Notes: generated by a model from the letters alone, not told the origin. Counted from the first letter of the stretch, positions 30,076 to 39,884 are shown. The stretch is 64,000 nt of DNA from Saccharomycopsis malanga (GCA_004014935.1 CP025324.1:372001-436000); one strand, 5' to 3'. A program made the numbers and translations.

Positions 30076-31615
30076 GATGTCCTGACAATATATTCAGTGA
30101 TACATCGACTGCCGGAATTGCCAGCGTATTAATGATTTTCTAGCAAGCGGAAATGCCTTATAAAAATATAAAGCAATCTAAACGTATAAATTTGTGCTTC
30201 TGTTGTCTTCTGGATTTATTTATGCTCATTAAAAATTCAAGAATCCCTAAGCTAATTATATTATTGCAACCATCACCGAAAAGGAAACTAAACAATCCGA
30301 TCGTTTGCTGAAGTCGCTCTGTTGAGTATAGTGATAAAATTAAAAAAAAAAAATAAAAAAAAAAAATAAAGAAAAAAAAGTAAAACATTTTATCGATACA
30401 CAATCCATTATATATTCTATATAATCTGATATGATCTATATAATCTTATATATATATAATAGAATATATATATATATAAATTAAAAGAAACAAATATTTA
30501 TGCTATAGCAGATAGTGAGAAAAAGAAAATATTGAACACAGCAAACAAGCAGTAAGGCGAACGTAAACATGCAGCAATAATAGTAGCTGCTAGCAGCTCA
30601 ATACAATGTGACGCAGCATGGGAATAAGCACAAGAAATGGCAATAAAAAGCAAATATATTTAGTACCACCTTAACATGCCCTGGTTTTTTTGCCTTGATG
30701 TTAACCAACTTGGCCTCAGGCTTTGTAGCCCCTTTCCTGGTTACTGCTCATCAGATTTGCCAGCCCTTATCCATTTTAGTCTAGAAAACAAGGTTTCTTA
30801 ACAAAAAACGTAGCAGTTCAGCTTCACACCGCAAGTATCTGCCGGAATATGCATGTGTATTGTGATGCATGCATATGCGTCTTTGGAAAGAGCCGTGTGC
30901 GTAGCAGTGGGGGACTTTTGCATGGTATATGATAATTGCGGTATTCAGCGCCTGCATGAACCAGCATGGTGATGCGCCTTCCCAGTAGGGGTAGAAGGAA
31001 AAATAACGTGAGGAACAAGAATATATATTTTTAAAGCCTTTTAATGTTTTACCTATCTATGGCAAATCCAGCTCTTTTTCCCCCATTTTTTAATTTCAAA
31101 ACGGTTTTCTTGTGTATACTGAGTACCTTGATTTAGTTTTCCACTTTCACCTTAAATAGTGCTGTATATCTCCATCAACCTTGCATATCTCCACACCCTT
31201 TACTGTATAGGCCGCCTCTAATACTGGCCAAGTAGTCCAGTAAGTGTGATTTTCATACAATTCTTTGCCACAATGTAAAGACAAAAGTATAGAATGCATA
31301 CATATAAAAAGAGCTTATAAACAGTGAAAAAGATTGAAAACTAGTCAGAAAAAAAATTGTAATTTGGAAACAAATTCAGATAGTAACCAAAATAGTATAT
31401 GACCATCATTAATGAACTTTAACAAAAACTTTGTGATGCACAACTAAACAGGAACAAGCTTATCTTTCGCATGAAGCAAGCAGTTCTTTGCTGAAACTGT
31501 ATTGTTTATATTCATAGGGCAAAACAAAAACAACAAAAAACAAAAGTAAAAAACGAATAATAAAAAAACGGAACAATAGAGAGAACTTTGAACAAAAATA
31601 AATGATTAAATATGC
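30076..31615. other. Intergenic, 1.5 kb, with poly-A and TA-rich tracts
   Basis: This is the promoter side of the PDC2-like gene and the 3' side of KNR4. It holds an A-tract (30342-30380), a TA-rich segment (30412-30480) and a GATGCATGCATATGCG word at 30864. No coding frame is credible and no RNA gene was recognised. Confidence 0.55.
30342..30480. repeat. Poly-A tract followed by (TA)n-rich, self-complementary DNA
   Basis: About 39 bases are almost pure A on the + strand. Roughly 30 bp later comes 70 bp of TATATA runs able to form hairpins. This is nucleosome-excluding, low-complexity promoter DNA about 300 bp upstream of the PDC2-like gene. Confidence 0.7.
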
Positions 31616-33040
31616 TCAGAAATCAATGTCTTTCAATTCTGGCTTGTTCTCATCCTTTAAAGGTTTGCTTTCACTGGCTTCATCATTATCCTTATCTTCA
31701 TTGGTAAGAATCGAATCGTTATCATCAAAGGTGAGCTCGGCTTTTTCAGCAACCTTGTCGGTTTGTGTTTTTGAAAGTTCTGCTTCGTTATTTATGCTTG
31801 TTTCTGGCTGTCCTTCTGGCTTGATCAATGTCTCTTTTGGTATCACAACCCCTGGAGCTGTAGAAGCATTAATAGAGGTGGAACCGGTTTCGCCCAAACG
31901 AGTGGCTGGGAATTGCAGAGCAGATGATGCGACACGAATGCCTGGCGGAGGCAAAGGCGAGTTTCTCAACCTTTGTTGTCTCAAAGGTGCCAAATGTTTA
32001 TTTTTCAAAGTATCCAAATAATTTAATGGTCTTCCGTTTTCAGCGTACCACAACTCTTCTTCTATGTCGTCTACGTAGAAGTTGCCCTTTTCGAAGTCAG
32101 TAAGAACACTAAACAAGAATTCAGACCAGGAGTTGGCAACAACAAACTTGGTATCGAAATCCTGGCCAAAACAGATAATTTGTCCCCATTTACCCTTTGG
32201 GCCCGGGGCCAAATCGACTGCAATGTTATTGCCAGAAAAGTCCTTTACCAAAGGAACCCAGCCTGAATGGACGTAGACAGGCTGAATTGTGCCTTCTGGA
32301 AATGATCTTTGATGTGCCACGAAGTCAATTCTAGGCACTGGGGGTTGAATTCTTTTATGGACCAATTTGGAGTTTTTGTTCTGGTCGCCCGACGAAGAAG
32401 AAGAGCTCAACTGAGCCAATTGTTGTTTATAAGCATTCAATCTATCTTTATAAAGATTTCTTTCGTACTCGATTTTTCTCGCAGCTGTTTGCCATACACT
32501 GTATTCTTCTGCAATGGATTCAAGGTCCAATAATGTCAAGCCGTTTATGACACCAGTAGGCTTGCCGCCTCTTTCCTGTCCGTCGTGGATCTGGTAACTT
32601 TCCCTCACATCCGCAGGCAAAGACACATTGATGTCGTTTTCCAATTCATTCAAGTCAGCTGCAGTGGCCGGTTCATTTAAAAACTCAACCAATTCTGGAT
32701 ATTCTTCTGACAAGAATTTATCTATTCTTTCCCAAATTTCAGTCATTGGTGGAGCATTGCCATAATCGCGTAGCTGGATCTCTCCATCATTTGTAGCCTT
32801 TGATCTCAAACCTGGTCTATATCCAACACTGCCATCTGGTCTGTCCAATGAAAGATTCGAAGCATTGTTTGAGTTGCTTATGAAATCCGCATTCGAGTTG
32901 GTTCTACGGTACGCGTTCTGACTAGAATTTAAATGATTCGCATTGTAAGGTGATCTAGAGGTGGCATAACGATCATTTGTAGTAAGACTGAAAATGAAAT
33001 CGTTTACCCCTTCTTTGATGCTGTCAAAAAAATTTGGCAT
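31616..33040 (-). CDS. KNR4: KNR4/SMI1 cell-wall synthesis regulator (SUKH domain), 474 aa
   Basis: Knr4/Smi1 is a scaffold linking the cell-integrity MAP kinase and calcineurin pathways to wall glucan synthesis. The N-terminus (FFDSIKEGVNDFIFSLTTNDRYA) and the SUKH (SMI1/KNR4) core are clear: DINVSLPADVRESYQIHDGQ, IQPVYVHSGWVPLVKDFSGN, VDLAPGPKGKWGQIICFGQD, FDTKFVVANSWSEFL. The N- and C-terminal arms are Ser/Asn- and Glu/Lys-rich and look disordered, as in Saccharomyces Knr4. The start at 33040 matches the family start. SUKH is a superfamily also found as immunity proteins in bacteria. Confidence 0.95.
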   Translation of the reverse strand: MPNFFDSIKEGVNDFIFSLTTNDRYATSRSPYNANHLNSSQNAYRRTNSNADFISNSNNASNLSLDRPDGSVGYRPGLRSKATNDGEIQLRDYGNAPPMTEIWERIDKFLSEEYPELVEFLNEPATAADLNELENDINVSLPADVRESYQIHDGQERGGKPTGVINGLTLLDLESIAEEYSVWQTAARKIEYERNLYKDRLNAYKQQLAQLSSSSSSGDQNKNSKLVHKRIQPPVPRIDFVAHQRSFPEGTIQPVYVHSGWVPLVKDFSGNNIAVDLAPGPKGKWGQIICFGQDFDTKFVVANSWSEFLFSVLTDFEKGNFYVDDIEEELWYAENGRPLNYLDTLKNKHLAPLRQQRLRNSPLPPPGIRVASSALQFPATRLGETGSTSINASTAPGVVIPKETLIKPEGQPETSINNEAELSKTQTDKVAEKAELTFDDNDSILTNEDKDNDEASESKPLKDENKPELKDIDF

Positions 33041-34290
33041 GGCTTCTTGATGTTCTCTCTTTTTTGCTTTCTTTTTTTATTTAATAAATCTTTTATACCG
33101 CAATAAATACAGCTTTTCGCAGAATAGTACGGTTCTTTGAGACTACTTTCAATTGTTCCTAAATATGCCTGATATTTTTCTTAACACAACGCAGCAGAAT
33201 GTGTTTATTTCTCAATGTAATTCAGTGTGAATGTTTATCAGCAAATCCTTGCTCTGTTACCACCAAACGTTAATGAATATTATTTGATTCTTATAATATA
33301 TGACAGCTTGATGAAACCTTGCGCTTGTATGACAGTGTGAGAGAAAAATCCTGCTCAACTCAACTAAACTATAACAATAACAATATACTATTGGTAACCA
33401 ACAACCGATTAATTCTCTATTATTATTTATTTTCTGTTTTTCGTTCACTTTTACATAATATTCATTCACAAAAAAAAGCGGTTTTTTCCCTCTCTTTTCT
33501 CACTACTAACAAATCTCCAAAAAATAACAGCGAAAAAATGTTCGTAGTGGTTGCGAGCACTGTGCATGTTAGTTAACGTGCGGGTATGTTGAATGTTGCA
33601 TGGGTCATACCGTAGATGCGTCGTCCAATTCCAGCTATAAGTTCATAGTTAACAGCCGTTTTTTTGGTCTAGCTTTTAAGGGGTTTGTTTTGATCATCAG
33701 AACTTTATCTAGAATCATGTATGTGTAGTTATTTGTTAGTGTCATATTAAGATGTTTTTCACTAAAGAATTCTGGCTTTGAGGTAAGCCACATTTTTATC
33801 CGGGGCTACTGTTGCATTTTAGTTGTTATAATAATAATAATAATATCATATATTTCGAGCCCAGTAAATGTCAATATACGCGCGATGTCCAAGGGGACTT
33901 TAAGCCCAACCATGTCCTGCGAATAATAATCTGATCATAATCTTATATATCATAATCACCCAATTGTTTAGAAAGTAAGTACTAAACTTTTGTCTAGGTC
34001 ATATTTCAGACAGTTGCACTTGCCTATGGAATCACGTTTAGGACAGTGAAAACAGCGAGTGTTGGCGTGGGGAATCGAACCCGTGAGCCTGCTAGGTCTT
34101 TTTGTCTTCTCTGAAAGTGGGAGCCACTGAGCCATCCGGCCCAGCGGCTATCTTAGATATTTATAGAACAGTTGTGAATAATGTAAGAGCTTTAAAAAGT
34201 TCACTGCAAGCATATTAAAAGAGGATTTTAATGGTGTATATTGCTTTGATCTGACAATTCGTGGGGCATCTCCGCTTAATTGGATGAAAA
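33041..34290. other. Divergent intergenic KNR4/JmjC gene with a SINE-like element
   Basis: The KNR4-proximal 780 bp is ordinary AT-rich promoter DNA. The stretch 33825-34148 is the best-preserved SINE-like copy, ending 143 bp before the start codon of the JmjC gene. Small frames at 33257-33469 and 33319-33576 are not credible. Confidence 0.6.
33825..34148 (-). mobile_element. tRNA-derived SINE-like element, copy B (best Pol III boxes)
   Basis: Read on the minus strand it starts GCCGCTGGGCCGGATGGCTC. It has a perfect A box TGGCTCAGTGG (34134-34124), then AAGACCTAGCAGG, then a perfect B box GGTTCGATTCC (34081-34071). The spacing of 42 nt between the boxes suits a type II (long variable arm, Ser/Leu-like) tRNA ancestor. 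The body contains TAGTACTTACTTTC, AGGACATGGTTGGGCTTA and GACATCGCGCGTATATTGAC. It ends GGGCTCGAAATATATGATA followed by an (ATT)n tail reaching 33825. No target duplication is obvious. The length, about 324 bp, nearly equals that of copy C. Confidence 0.75.
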
Positions 34291-35919
34291 ATGAAAAATA
34301 TCGGAAAAATCCGAAATTTTTCTATGGATATTCTCAATGGGCTGTCTGGATTGACAGATTGTATTAAGATGAGTGACAATAAAAGAATAGGAATACCAAA
34401 CGACAACACTGTTTCCAAAAGGAAAAAGGTTGAAGAGTCAAGTTACTCAGGTTATGTTCCCTCAATTGACGGCGAGACAATAACTCAAGTGAGCTTATCA
34501 GATCTTGATTCCAAATCATTTTATGAGAATTATATACGTCCAAGAAAGCCTGTTTTAATTAATGGAGTGATTGATGGCTTTGACGTCAACGCTTTGAAAT
34601 CAAATGCAATTGTCGACTCGTTGGAAAAAGACGGGGGAGGCCATTTCTTTGTTCAAATTGAACATAAAGTGCAAGGCGGATTTGGGGCTGGAAATTCCAG
34701 ACTGAAGATCAAGTTTGATGATTTTATTAAACAGGCAAAAAATGGAGAACAATCAGCATACTTGACTACTCAGTATGATGAAGAAGATGAGGATGAAGAT
34801 AGTGAAGAAGATGAGGAAGATGAAAACGTATTTAATAATGGTGTTGGAGAGGAAGAAGATGAAGAGGATGACGAAGATATTGCTTCTGAAATTCCAAAAG
34901 GCTCCTTTGATAACCAAAATAACGATAGCAATAGTGACGCAGATTCAATAGATTTCAATGATCTTCATGATGACTTTGAGGATCTCAATTCCGAAGATGA
35001 TGAGAACGAAGATGTTGGTGACTACAAGCCAATCGCAACTGTAAAGAATGTTCCTTTATTTTTGATAGAAGCCAAAGAAAGATTGTATGATCTTGTGCAG
35101 AGGCCGCTCACTTGCCTTGTAGCCAAGAAAAAGTTGCCTGTAATTCCTGATCTTTTTAAAAACCTTGTGCCCCAGCAAATTAACATTTGGATAGGTTCTG
35201 TTTCTAAGGAGGAAAAGCCTTATTCGTTCATTGTTGACGAAAACAAACCTGATTTTGGATTGGGAAGAGGGGTTCCGGGAAATGGTACTTCATCTGGACT
35301 TCATCATGACCATGCTGATAATTTGTATATTCCAATCCAGGGCAAAAAACGCTTTACGATATTTGCTCCTCTGGATGCAAGATCTTTGTCTACTGTAGGC
35401 GACGTTCATAAAATCTTTAATTCTGGAGTTATAGATTATGAGACGAATGAAAAGGCGCCTAAATGGAAACATGTTCGTAGTGATGGCGCCACTATTGAGA
35501 CGGATGCTGAAACTGGGTCACCAAGTGCAAAGACTAAAGAGAACTTGGATCCTCCATCGTTCTGTAAAATTCCACCTGTATTACTTCATACTGACGAGTT
35601 GAATGGAGAACAACAAAAACAATTGACTTTTATTCAAAAAACACATTATTCTGAATTGAGTGCGGCCAAAAGAATTACAGTGAAAATCGAGGCTGGCCAA
35701 ATGTTATACTTGCCAACAGGTTGGTTCCACGAAGTCACATCATTTGCTGATACTGAAGAAAAGCTCCATATTGCTATCAACTACTGGTTCTATCCTGTTG
35801 ATGAGGACAAGTACGAGAAACCATACAAAGATCCCTATTGGCCTGATGATTTTGAAAGAACAAAGAAATCATGTGAATTGTACCAAGATGGAGCTTTTGA
35901 TCTTTCAGAAGACTATTAA
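34291..35919 (+). CDS. JmjC/cupin-8 Fe(II)/2-oxoglutarate oxygenase-like protein, 542 aa
   Basis: The fold is that of JMJD-type hydroxylases. The early block FYENYIRPRKPVLINGVIDG is the usual cupin-8 entry. Iron ligands are His338-x-Asp340 in SGLHHDHADNLYIPIQGKKR and the distal His480 in MLYLPTGWFHEVTSF. Between the entry block and the iron site lies a long Glu/Asp insert (residues about 162-250). The substrate is unknown; related proteins hydroxylate or demethylate proteins. No signal peptide is seen and location is probably cytosolic or nuclear. Two in-frame starts are possible: 34291 and 34369 (MSDNKRIG), the latter looking like a more usual N-terminus. The SINE-like element lies immediately upstream. 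Confidence 0.85.
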   Translation: MKNIGKIRNFSMDILNGLSGLTDCIKMSDNKRIGIPNDNTVSKRKKVEESSYSGYVPSIDGETITQVSLSDLDSKSFYENYIRPRKPVLINGVIDGFDVNALKSNAIVDSLEKDGGGHFFVQIEHKVQGGFGAGNSRLKIKFDDFIKQAKNGEQSAYLTTQYDEEDEDEDSEEDEEDENVFNNGVGEEEDEEDDEDIASEIPKGSFDNQNNDSNSDADSIDFNDLHDDFEDLNSEDDENEDVGDYKPIATVKNVPLFLIEAKERLYDLVQRPLTCLVAKKKLPVIPDLFKNLVPQQINIWIGSVSKEEKPYSFIVDENKPDFGLGRGVPGNGTSSGLHHDHADNLYIPIQGKKRFTIFAPLDARSLSTVGDVHKIFNSGVIDYETNEKAPKWKHVRSDGATIETDAETGSPSAKTKENLDPPSFCKIPPVLLHTDELNGEQQKQLTFIQKTHYSELSAAKRITVKIEAGQMLYLPTGWFHEVTSFADTEEKLHIAINYWFYPVDEDKYEKPYKDPYWPDDFERTKKSCELYQDGAFDLSEDY

Positions 35920-36054
35920 GGCTGTGTATCTGTTATAATGGTTACAAAGTATTACACAAATAATGTATTTGTTTTTACAGAATATTACTCAAGTTATATA
36001 TTTGTTATATACAGGCTCATAAACTTCGTTAATAAATAATCTACCAATGGAAGA

Positions 36055-36342
36055 TTAATTAGTAAGCTTTTCGGTAGGTTTGTTATTCCATAGCCAATGT
36101 TCACCGCCACGGTAGATGCCAAAGCCTATCAATCCAAAACCAGCACCTTTGACAAAGTTCTTCCACATGAGCGAATTTACGCCTGGCTTTTCGTCTTTAA
36201 AGACTCTCCCGGAGGCAAAGTAAGCACCGGCAGTCAAGGCAGTGAAAGTGGCCATAGTTTGACACATCACGCAGTCTTCAACCTCTTCATTAGAAAGGTC
36301 CCTCGAAGGAGGCGGGTTGAAAACGTTAGTTATATTGGACAT
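36055..36342 (-). CDS. Small membrane protein, DUF4536/TMEM261-like, 95 aa
   Basis: The protein has a CVMC cysteine pair (EDCVMCQTMATFTAL) leading into a hydrophobic segment (TFTALTAGAYFASG). A second hydrophobic stretch (FVKGAGFGLIGFGIYRG) follows. This layout, a CxxC-type motif followed by two short membrane helices in under 100 residues, resembles DUF4536/DMAC1-like mitochondrial inner-membrane proteins. The gene stands head-to-head with CMR1 across 190 bp. The family call is tentative; that the frame is a real gene is more secure. Confidence 0.65.
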   Translation of the reverse strand: MSNITNVFNPPPSRDLSNEEVEDCVMCQTMATFTALTAGAYFASGRVFKDEKPGVNSLMWKNFVKGAGFGLIGFGIYRGGEHWLWNNKPTEKLTN

Positions 36343-36532
36343 GTTACTATATATTTCTGATTATAGTGCCTAAAGCTATTATTCAGTATATACATATATA
36401 AACGAGTATTACGAAATTTTTTTCCTTGCATATTTATTTTTCATAGAGTGCATCGCGGACGCGAAAACTGCGTACCATGCCGTACCAGGTGTAATATATA
36501 TATATATAGAAATACAACCTATAGCAGTGAAT
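36343..36532. promoter_or_regulatory. Compact divergent promoter with TATA run (36494-36508)
   Basis: Only 190 bp separates the starts of the small membrane protein gene and CMR1. An alternating TATATATA run 25-40 bp upstream of CMR1, and a TATATACATATATA word near 36390-36402 on the other side, are the probable core promoter elements. Confidence 0.5.
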
Positions 36533-38137
36533 ATGGTGTCAGCTCTTGAGAAACAGCGTTTAGCAAATATTGCTCGGAACAAAGAGTTGTTGAGAAAGCT
36601 CAGTTTGGACACTCTTACGACTCAAATCAAGAAAGAAGCAGAGGCGGAAATAGAGGCCAAGAAGAAAGCACGAAAGAAACGGTCAAGAGAAACCACCCCA
36701 CAAGAGCCCTTGAGAAAGTCCCGAAGACTCCAGGGAATCAAGATCGAGGACACCGAGGAGTATCGAAAGGCGTTTCGTGAGAAAGAGCTACAGAAGATAC
36801 AGGATGAGAAAATCGAAAAGTTGCGGTCCATGAAACTCCCTGGAAATGTGTCTTTGATAGACATATTGAAAGAGGAAAACGGGGTTGGTAACAACGAGCT
36901 AGATGAAGACCATACAAACCAGCTCTTACAGGATTTTGCAAAGCTTTCAGATAACTTCTCGGCTGGCGACTTTTATGAGGTTATCGGTAAGAAAGAAACC
37001 GATGATACAGCTATCAATACATTGCGCGACGAATTCAATACGTTAAAATTATACGACAAGTTCTTGCCTAACGAACTACAGTTGACACAAGATCGGTTGT
37101 CGATGGTGCAATTCCATCCTTCAAATAGTAAGAAGATCATTATAGGCGGCGACATTATTGGAAATCTAGGAATATGGAATCCTAGTGCGGACACCGATGA
37201 AAAACCTTCAATCTCCATGTTTAATCTTCATGGTAAAACAATTTCTAAAATCGCATTCAGCCACACATCACTCAATAATGTATATACTGCAAGTTACGAC
37301 AATTCAATAAGACGTACCGATTTGAAAACTCTCAAGTCAACTGAGATTTTCGGTCTTCTTGACTCTAATGGCCATGATATAGGGATTTCCGACATTCAAA
37401 TGTCGACTCCTAATTCCGCCATGTACGCGAATACGTTATTTTTCACCACTTTAAGCGGCCAGTTGGGATCTTTCGACGTAAGATCAAAACCTGACAGCAG
37501 CAATATCACACTCTATAGACTCAGTGACAAGAAAATCGGCGGTTTTTCCATAAACCCTAATGCAAATTACCAACTTTCGACCGCCTCGTTGGATCGTACT
37601 CTCAAAATATGGGATTTGCGCAACACTTATGCCAACTCAGCATGGTCTGAAAAGTTTCCAGAAGAACCTTGTTTACATGCTTATGGTGCTTACACCAGTA
37701 GATTAAGTGTAAGTATTTCTGACTGGAATTCTAGTGGGGACATTGTATGCAACGGCTATGCAGACACCATCAATATCATCAACTTGGGTGACACCACCAA
37801 TTGGAGCAAAGACTACCTTCATAACCAAAAGAAAAAATCAAAAGACATGATACCTCATACCTTGAAAGCCAATCATACAATTAAACATAACTGCAGAACC
37901 GGAAAATGGGTATCTATTTTGAAAGCTCGCTGGCAGGCCAATCCTAAGGATGGTTACGAAAAGTTTGTTATAGGAAACATGCAAAAATACATGGATGTCT
38001 ACACATCACAGGGAATACAGATTGCACATTTGGGTAGTAAGTCATTGACTGCTGTCCCTGCAGTGGCCAGCTTCCATCCTACAGAAAACTGGCTTGTTGG
38101 AGGCACCGCTAGTGGGAAGTGTGTGTTATTTAGCTGA
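36533..38137 (+). CDS. CMR1: WD40 protein CMR1, 534 aa
   Basis: Cmr1 (human WDR76 relative) is a nuclear WD-repeat protein that binds damaged DNA and collects in intranuclear quality-control foci under replication stress. The ATG at 36533 (MVSALEKQRLANIARNKELL) matches the family N-terminus (EFQKKRLENIKRNNDLL); the frame upstream has only a GTG. The basic linker KKARKKRSRETTPQEPLRKS with RRSRRL-like KSRRLQG is present. WD blades are visible at RLSMVQFHPSNSKKIIIGGD, NVYTASYDNSIRRTDL, YQLSTASLDRTLKIWDLRNT and SWHP-like VASFHPTENWLVGGTASGKC. The length is close to Saccharomyces Cmr1 (522 aa). Confidence 0.96.
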   Translation: MVSALEKQRLANIARNKELLRKLSLDTLTTQIKKEAEAEIEAKKKARKKRSRETTPQEPLRKSRRLQGIKIEDTEEYRKAFREKELQKIQDEKIEKLRSMKLPGNVSLIDILKEENGVGNNELDEDHTNQLLQDFAKLSDNFSAGDFYEVIGKKETDDTAINTLRDEFNTLKLYDKFLPNELQLTQDRLSMVQFHPSNSKKIIIGGDIIGNLGIWNPSADTDEKPSISMFNLHGKTISKIAFSHTSLNNVYTASYDNSIRRTDLKTLKSTEIFGLLDSNGHDIGISDIQMSTPNSAMYANTLFFTTLSGQLGSFDVRSKPDSSNITLYRLSDKKIGGFSINPNANYQLSTASLDRTLKIWDLRNTYANSAWSEKFPEEPCLHAYGAYTSRLSVSISDWNSSGDIVCNGYADTINIINLGDTTNWSKDYLHNQKKKSKDMIPHTLKANHTIKHNCRTGKWVSILKARWQANPKDGYEKFVIGNMQKYMDVYTSQGIQIAHLGSKSLTAVPAVASFHPTENWLVGGTASGKCVLFS

Positions 38138-38806
38138 ACAGTGTATATTAGTTGTCAGTTTTAATTTATAGAGTTTAAAGACATAAAAATTGTGTAATTT
38201 AGTCGATATGTGGTCTAGTGCTTATTTTCAGTTTATCAGATATATATACATTACATCTTATTAAGTGCCACTGGGTTGGTATGCGCATTTTACTCTCGTT
38301 TACCAAGCCACTTTACTCAAAACTTATACAGGACTAATACTTATTGGGTCAAAATAATATGACTTTTTTCAATCAAGAACCACACCATAACTTCGCCAAA
38401 TAATTAGCCACAAAAGACATTGTACAGCTCAGTGAACTGTTTCAATACCTGCCGGTTTTGACATTACTGCTACTACATTGCCTTTTTTGAGGGCAAGTCT
38501 AACTAAAGTATCTCTTTTGATAAAGCTATGCATGTTGGAAATGATGTTATGCACCTGCACGCGTCTATCACACGCGTGTTATGAGCACGGGACCCTCCGG
38601 AAGCGTCCGAAAGGCATATAGGTAGCTGCAGGTGACTGGATCTCTTCACTGTTCTTAACAATGGATCACTATACAAAAATTGATTTATAATTCACACTAT
38701 TTTTTCTTTTTTTTTTTTTTTCTGTTATGAATTAATATCAAATTCTTGTTCAGTTCAAATAGATATTATAGCACAAGATAGATAATTAAGATTAAAGAAT
38801 ATTGAC
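38138..38806. other. Tandem intergenic CMR1/GID4, promoter of GID4
   Basis: It holds two ACGCGT words (listed separately) and a T-tract at 38701-38722 about 90 bp before GID4. No gene was seen. Confidence 0.55.
38559..38577. promoter_or_regulatory. Two MCB-type ACGCGT sites upstream of GID4
   Basis: ACGCGT occurs at 38559-38564 and 38572-38577, about 235 bp upstream of the GID4 start. ACGCGT is the Mbp1/MBF site. Whether MBF acts on GID4 is unknown; the close pairing is the only evidence. Confidence 0.35.
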
Positions 38807-39745
38807 ATGCCATCTGTCAGGAACCCTGTTTTTAACCGTTCGGTATCTAGCGCATCGTTATCTCAGCCTAGTTTTACTTTAAGTTTCACCAATAGAGAAC
38901 CTAAGAGCAAGAAAATAAGACAAAATGTTAGTAGGCACGAGGAATGTTTCGAGCAGACATGTGAAACTGTTAGAAAACTGAAATATGCTTCGCAATCTGC
39001 GCCTTCATTGACGAATTCTCCTCTGGATACTATCAATCTTCTAGAGTTGGTTAACAATAGCCGTAACCAGTATAAACATTTAGAAGAGAAGAAACAGCTC
39101 AACAATAGTAGATTTGATAGAGTACTCCATACGACCTTTTTAAGGCCTGGGTCTTGTTTTTCAGGCAAACAGCTTTATGATTGTAAAGGCCATGAAGTGT
39201 CCGTTCACTTTAAGCATGTTGATTTGAACCAAAGCTATTTGAATGGATATTTAACCATCAAAAAGCTTACTAAGGATAACCCAGAAATCACAACTTTTTT
39301 CGAGGCAGAAATCATTAGTGAAAAGCACAACTTTATGAGCCGGAGAAAGACAAAAAGTCTACATTTGCATGATGAAGTTGATATTTTTATTTGGAGTAAA
39401 TTTCCTTCGTGGAAAAAAGAAATTTACCCAAAGGTATTAGAACATTTGAACGCTACATCATTTGCAGATTTTGATAATGCCTTGCAAAAACACTCCAATT
39501 TATACGTACATCAAAACTTCTTAGGACAACGGTATATTTATATGAGATGGAAAGAAATATTCTTAGTCCCTGACGCTACAAAGTTTTTGAAGTCAGCTTC
39601 TTACGATGGCTTGTATTATATTTGTCTAGACCAGCTTACTGGACTTATCACCGGGTTCTATTATCATAAAAAGTTGGAAGATCAGTATTTGGAGCTTCTC
39701 CATGTGCCAAATGGGGGATTTTCAGAGTCTTTCGAGTTTGTTTAG
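38807..39745 (+). CDS. GID4: GID/CTLH ubiquitin ligase substrate receptor, 312 aa
   Basis: Gid4 (Vid24) recognises Pro/N-degrons on gluconeogenic enzymes (fructose-1,6-bisphosphatase, malate dehydrogenase, isocitrate lyase) and brings them to the GID E3 ligase when glucose returns. The eight-stranded receptor barrel is well kept: TTFLRPGSCFSGKQLYDCKG, HEVSVHFKHVDLNQSYLNGY, LTKDNPEITTFFEAEII, RYIYMRWKEIFLVPDA, SYDGLYYICLDQLTGLITGF, YYHKKLEDQYLELL, ending FSESFEFV. The N-terminal 110 residues are Ser-rich and variable, as in Vid24. The start at 38807 is the first ATG of the frame. Confidence 0.95.
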   Translation: MPSVRNPVFNRSVSSASLSQPSFTLSFTNREPKSKKIRQNVSRHEECFEQTCETVRKLKYASQSAPSLTNSPLDTINLLELVNNSRNQYKHLEEKKQLNNSRFDRVLHTTFLRPGSCFSGKQLYDCKGHEVSVHFKHVDLNQSYLNGYLTIKKLTKDNPEITTFFEAEIISEKHNFMSRRKTKSLHLHDEVDIFIWSKFPSWKKEIYPKVLEHLNATSFADFDNALQKHSNLYVHQNFLGQRYIYMRWKEIFLVPDATKFLKSASYDGLYYICLDQLTGLITGFYYHKKLEDQYLELLHVPNGGFSESFEFV

Positions 39746-39884
39746 ATACTTTTTGTTTTCTTTTTTTTATTTGTTCATGGGCATTCTTTTTTTTATTGGT
39801 ATTACATATACATTTTATTTGATTCTCCACCATTAATATTCATTCATAAAAATTTATTTGTTACCTAATTATAATTTGAAAATT

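Noticed and set aside
34071-34134. A functional tRNA gene at the head of SINE-like copy B
   Set aside because: Both Pol III boxes are perfect, but no acceptor stem pairs and the same head recurs with a conserved body at other loci, so it is a repeat head.
38268-38290. GTGCCACTGGG as a further SINE-like 5' end
   Set aside because: Only 11 bases match the start of copy A and nothing of the A box or body follows; chance is likely.
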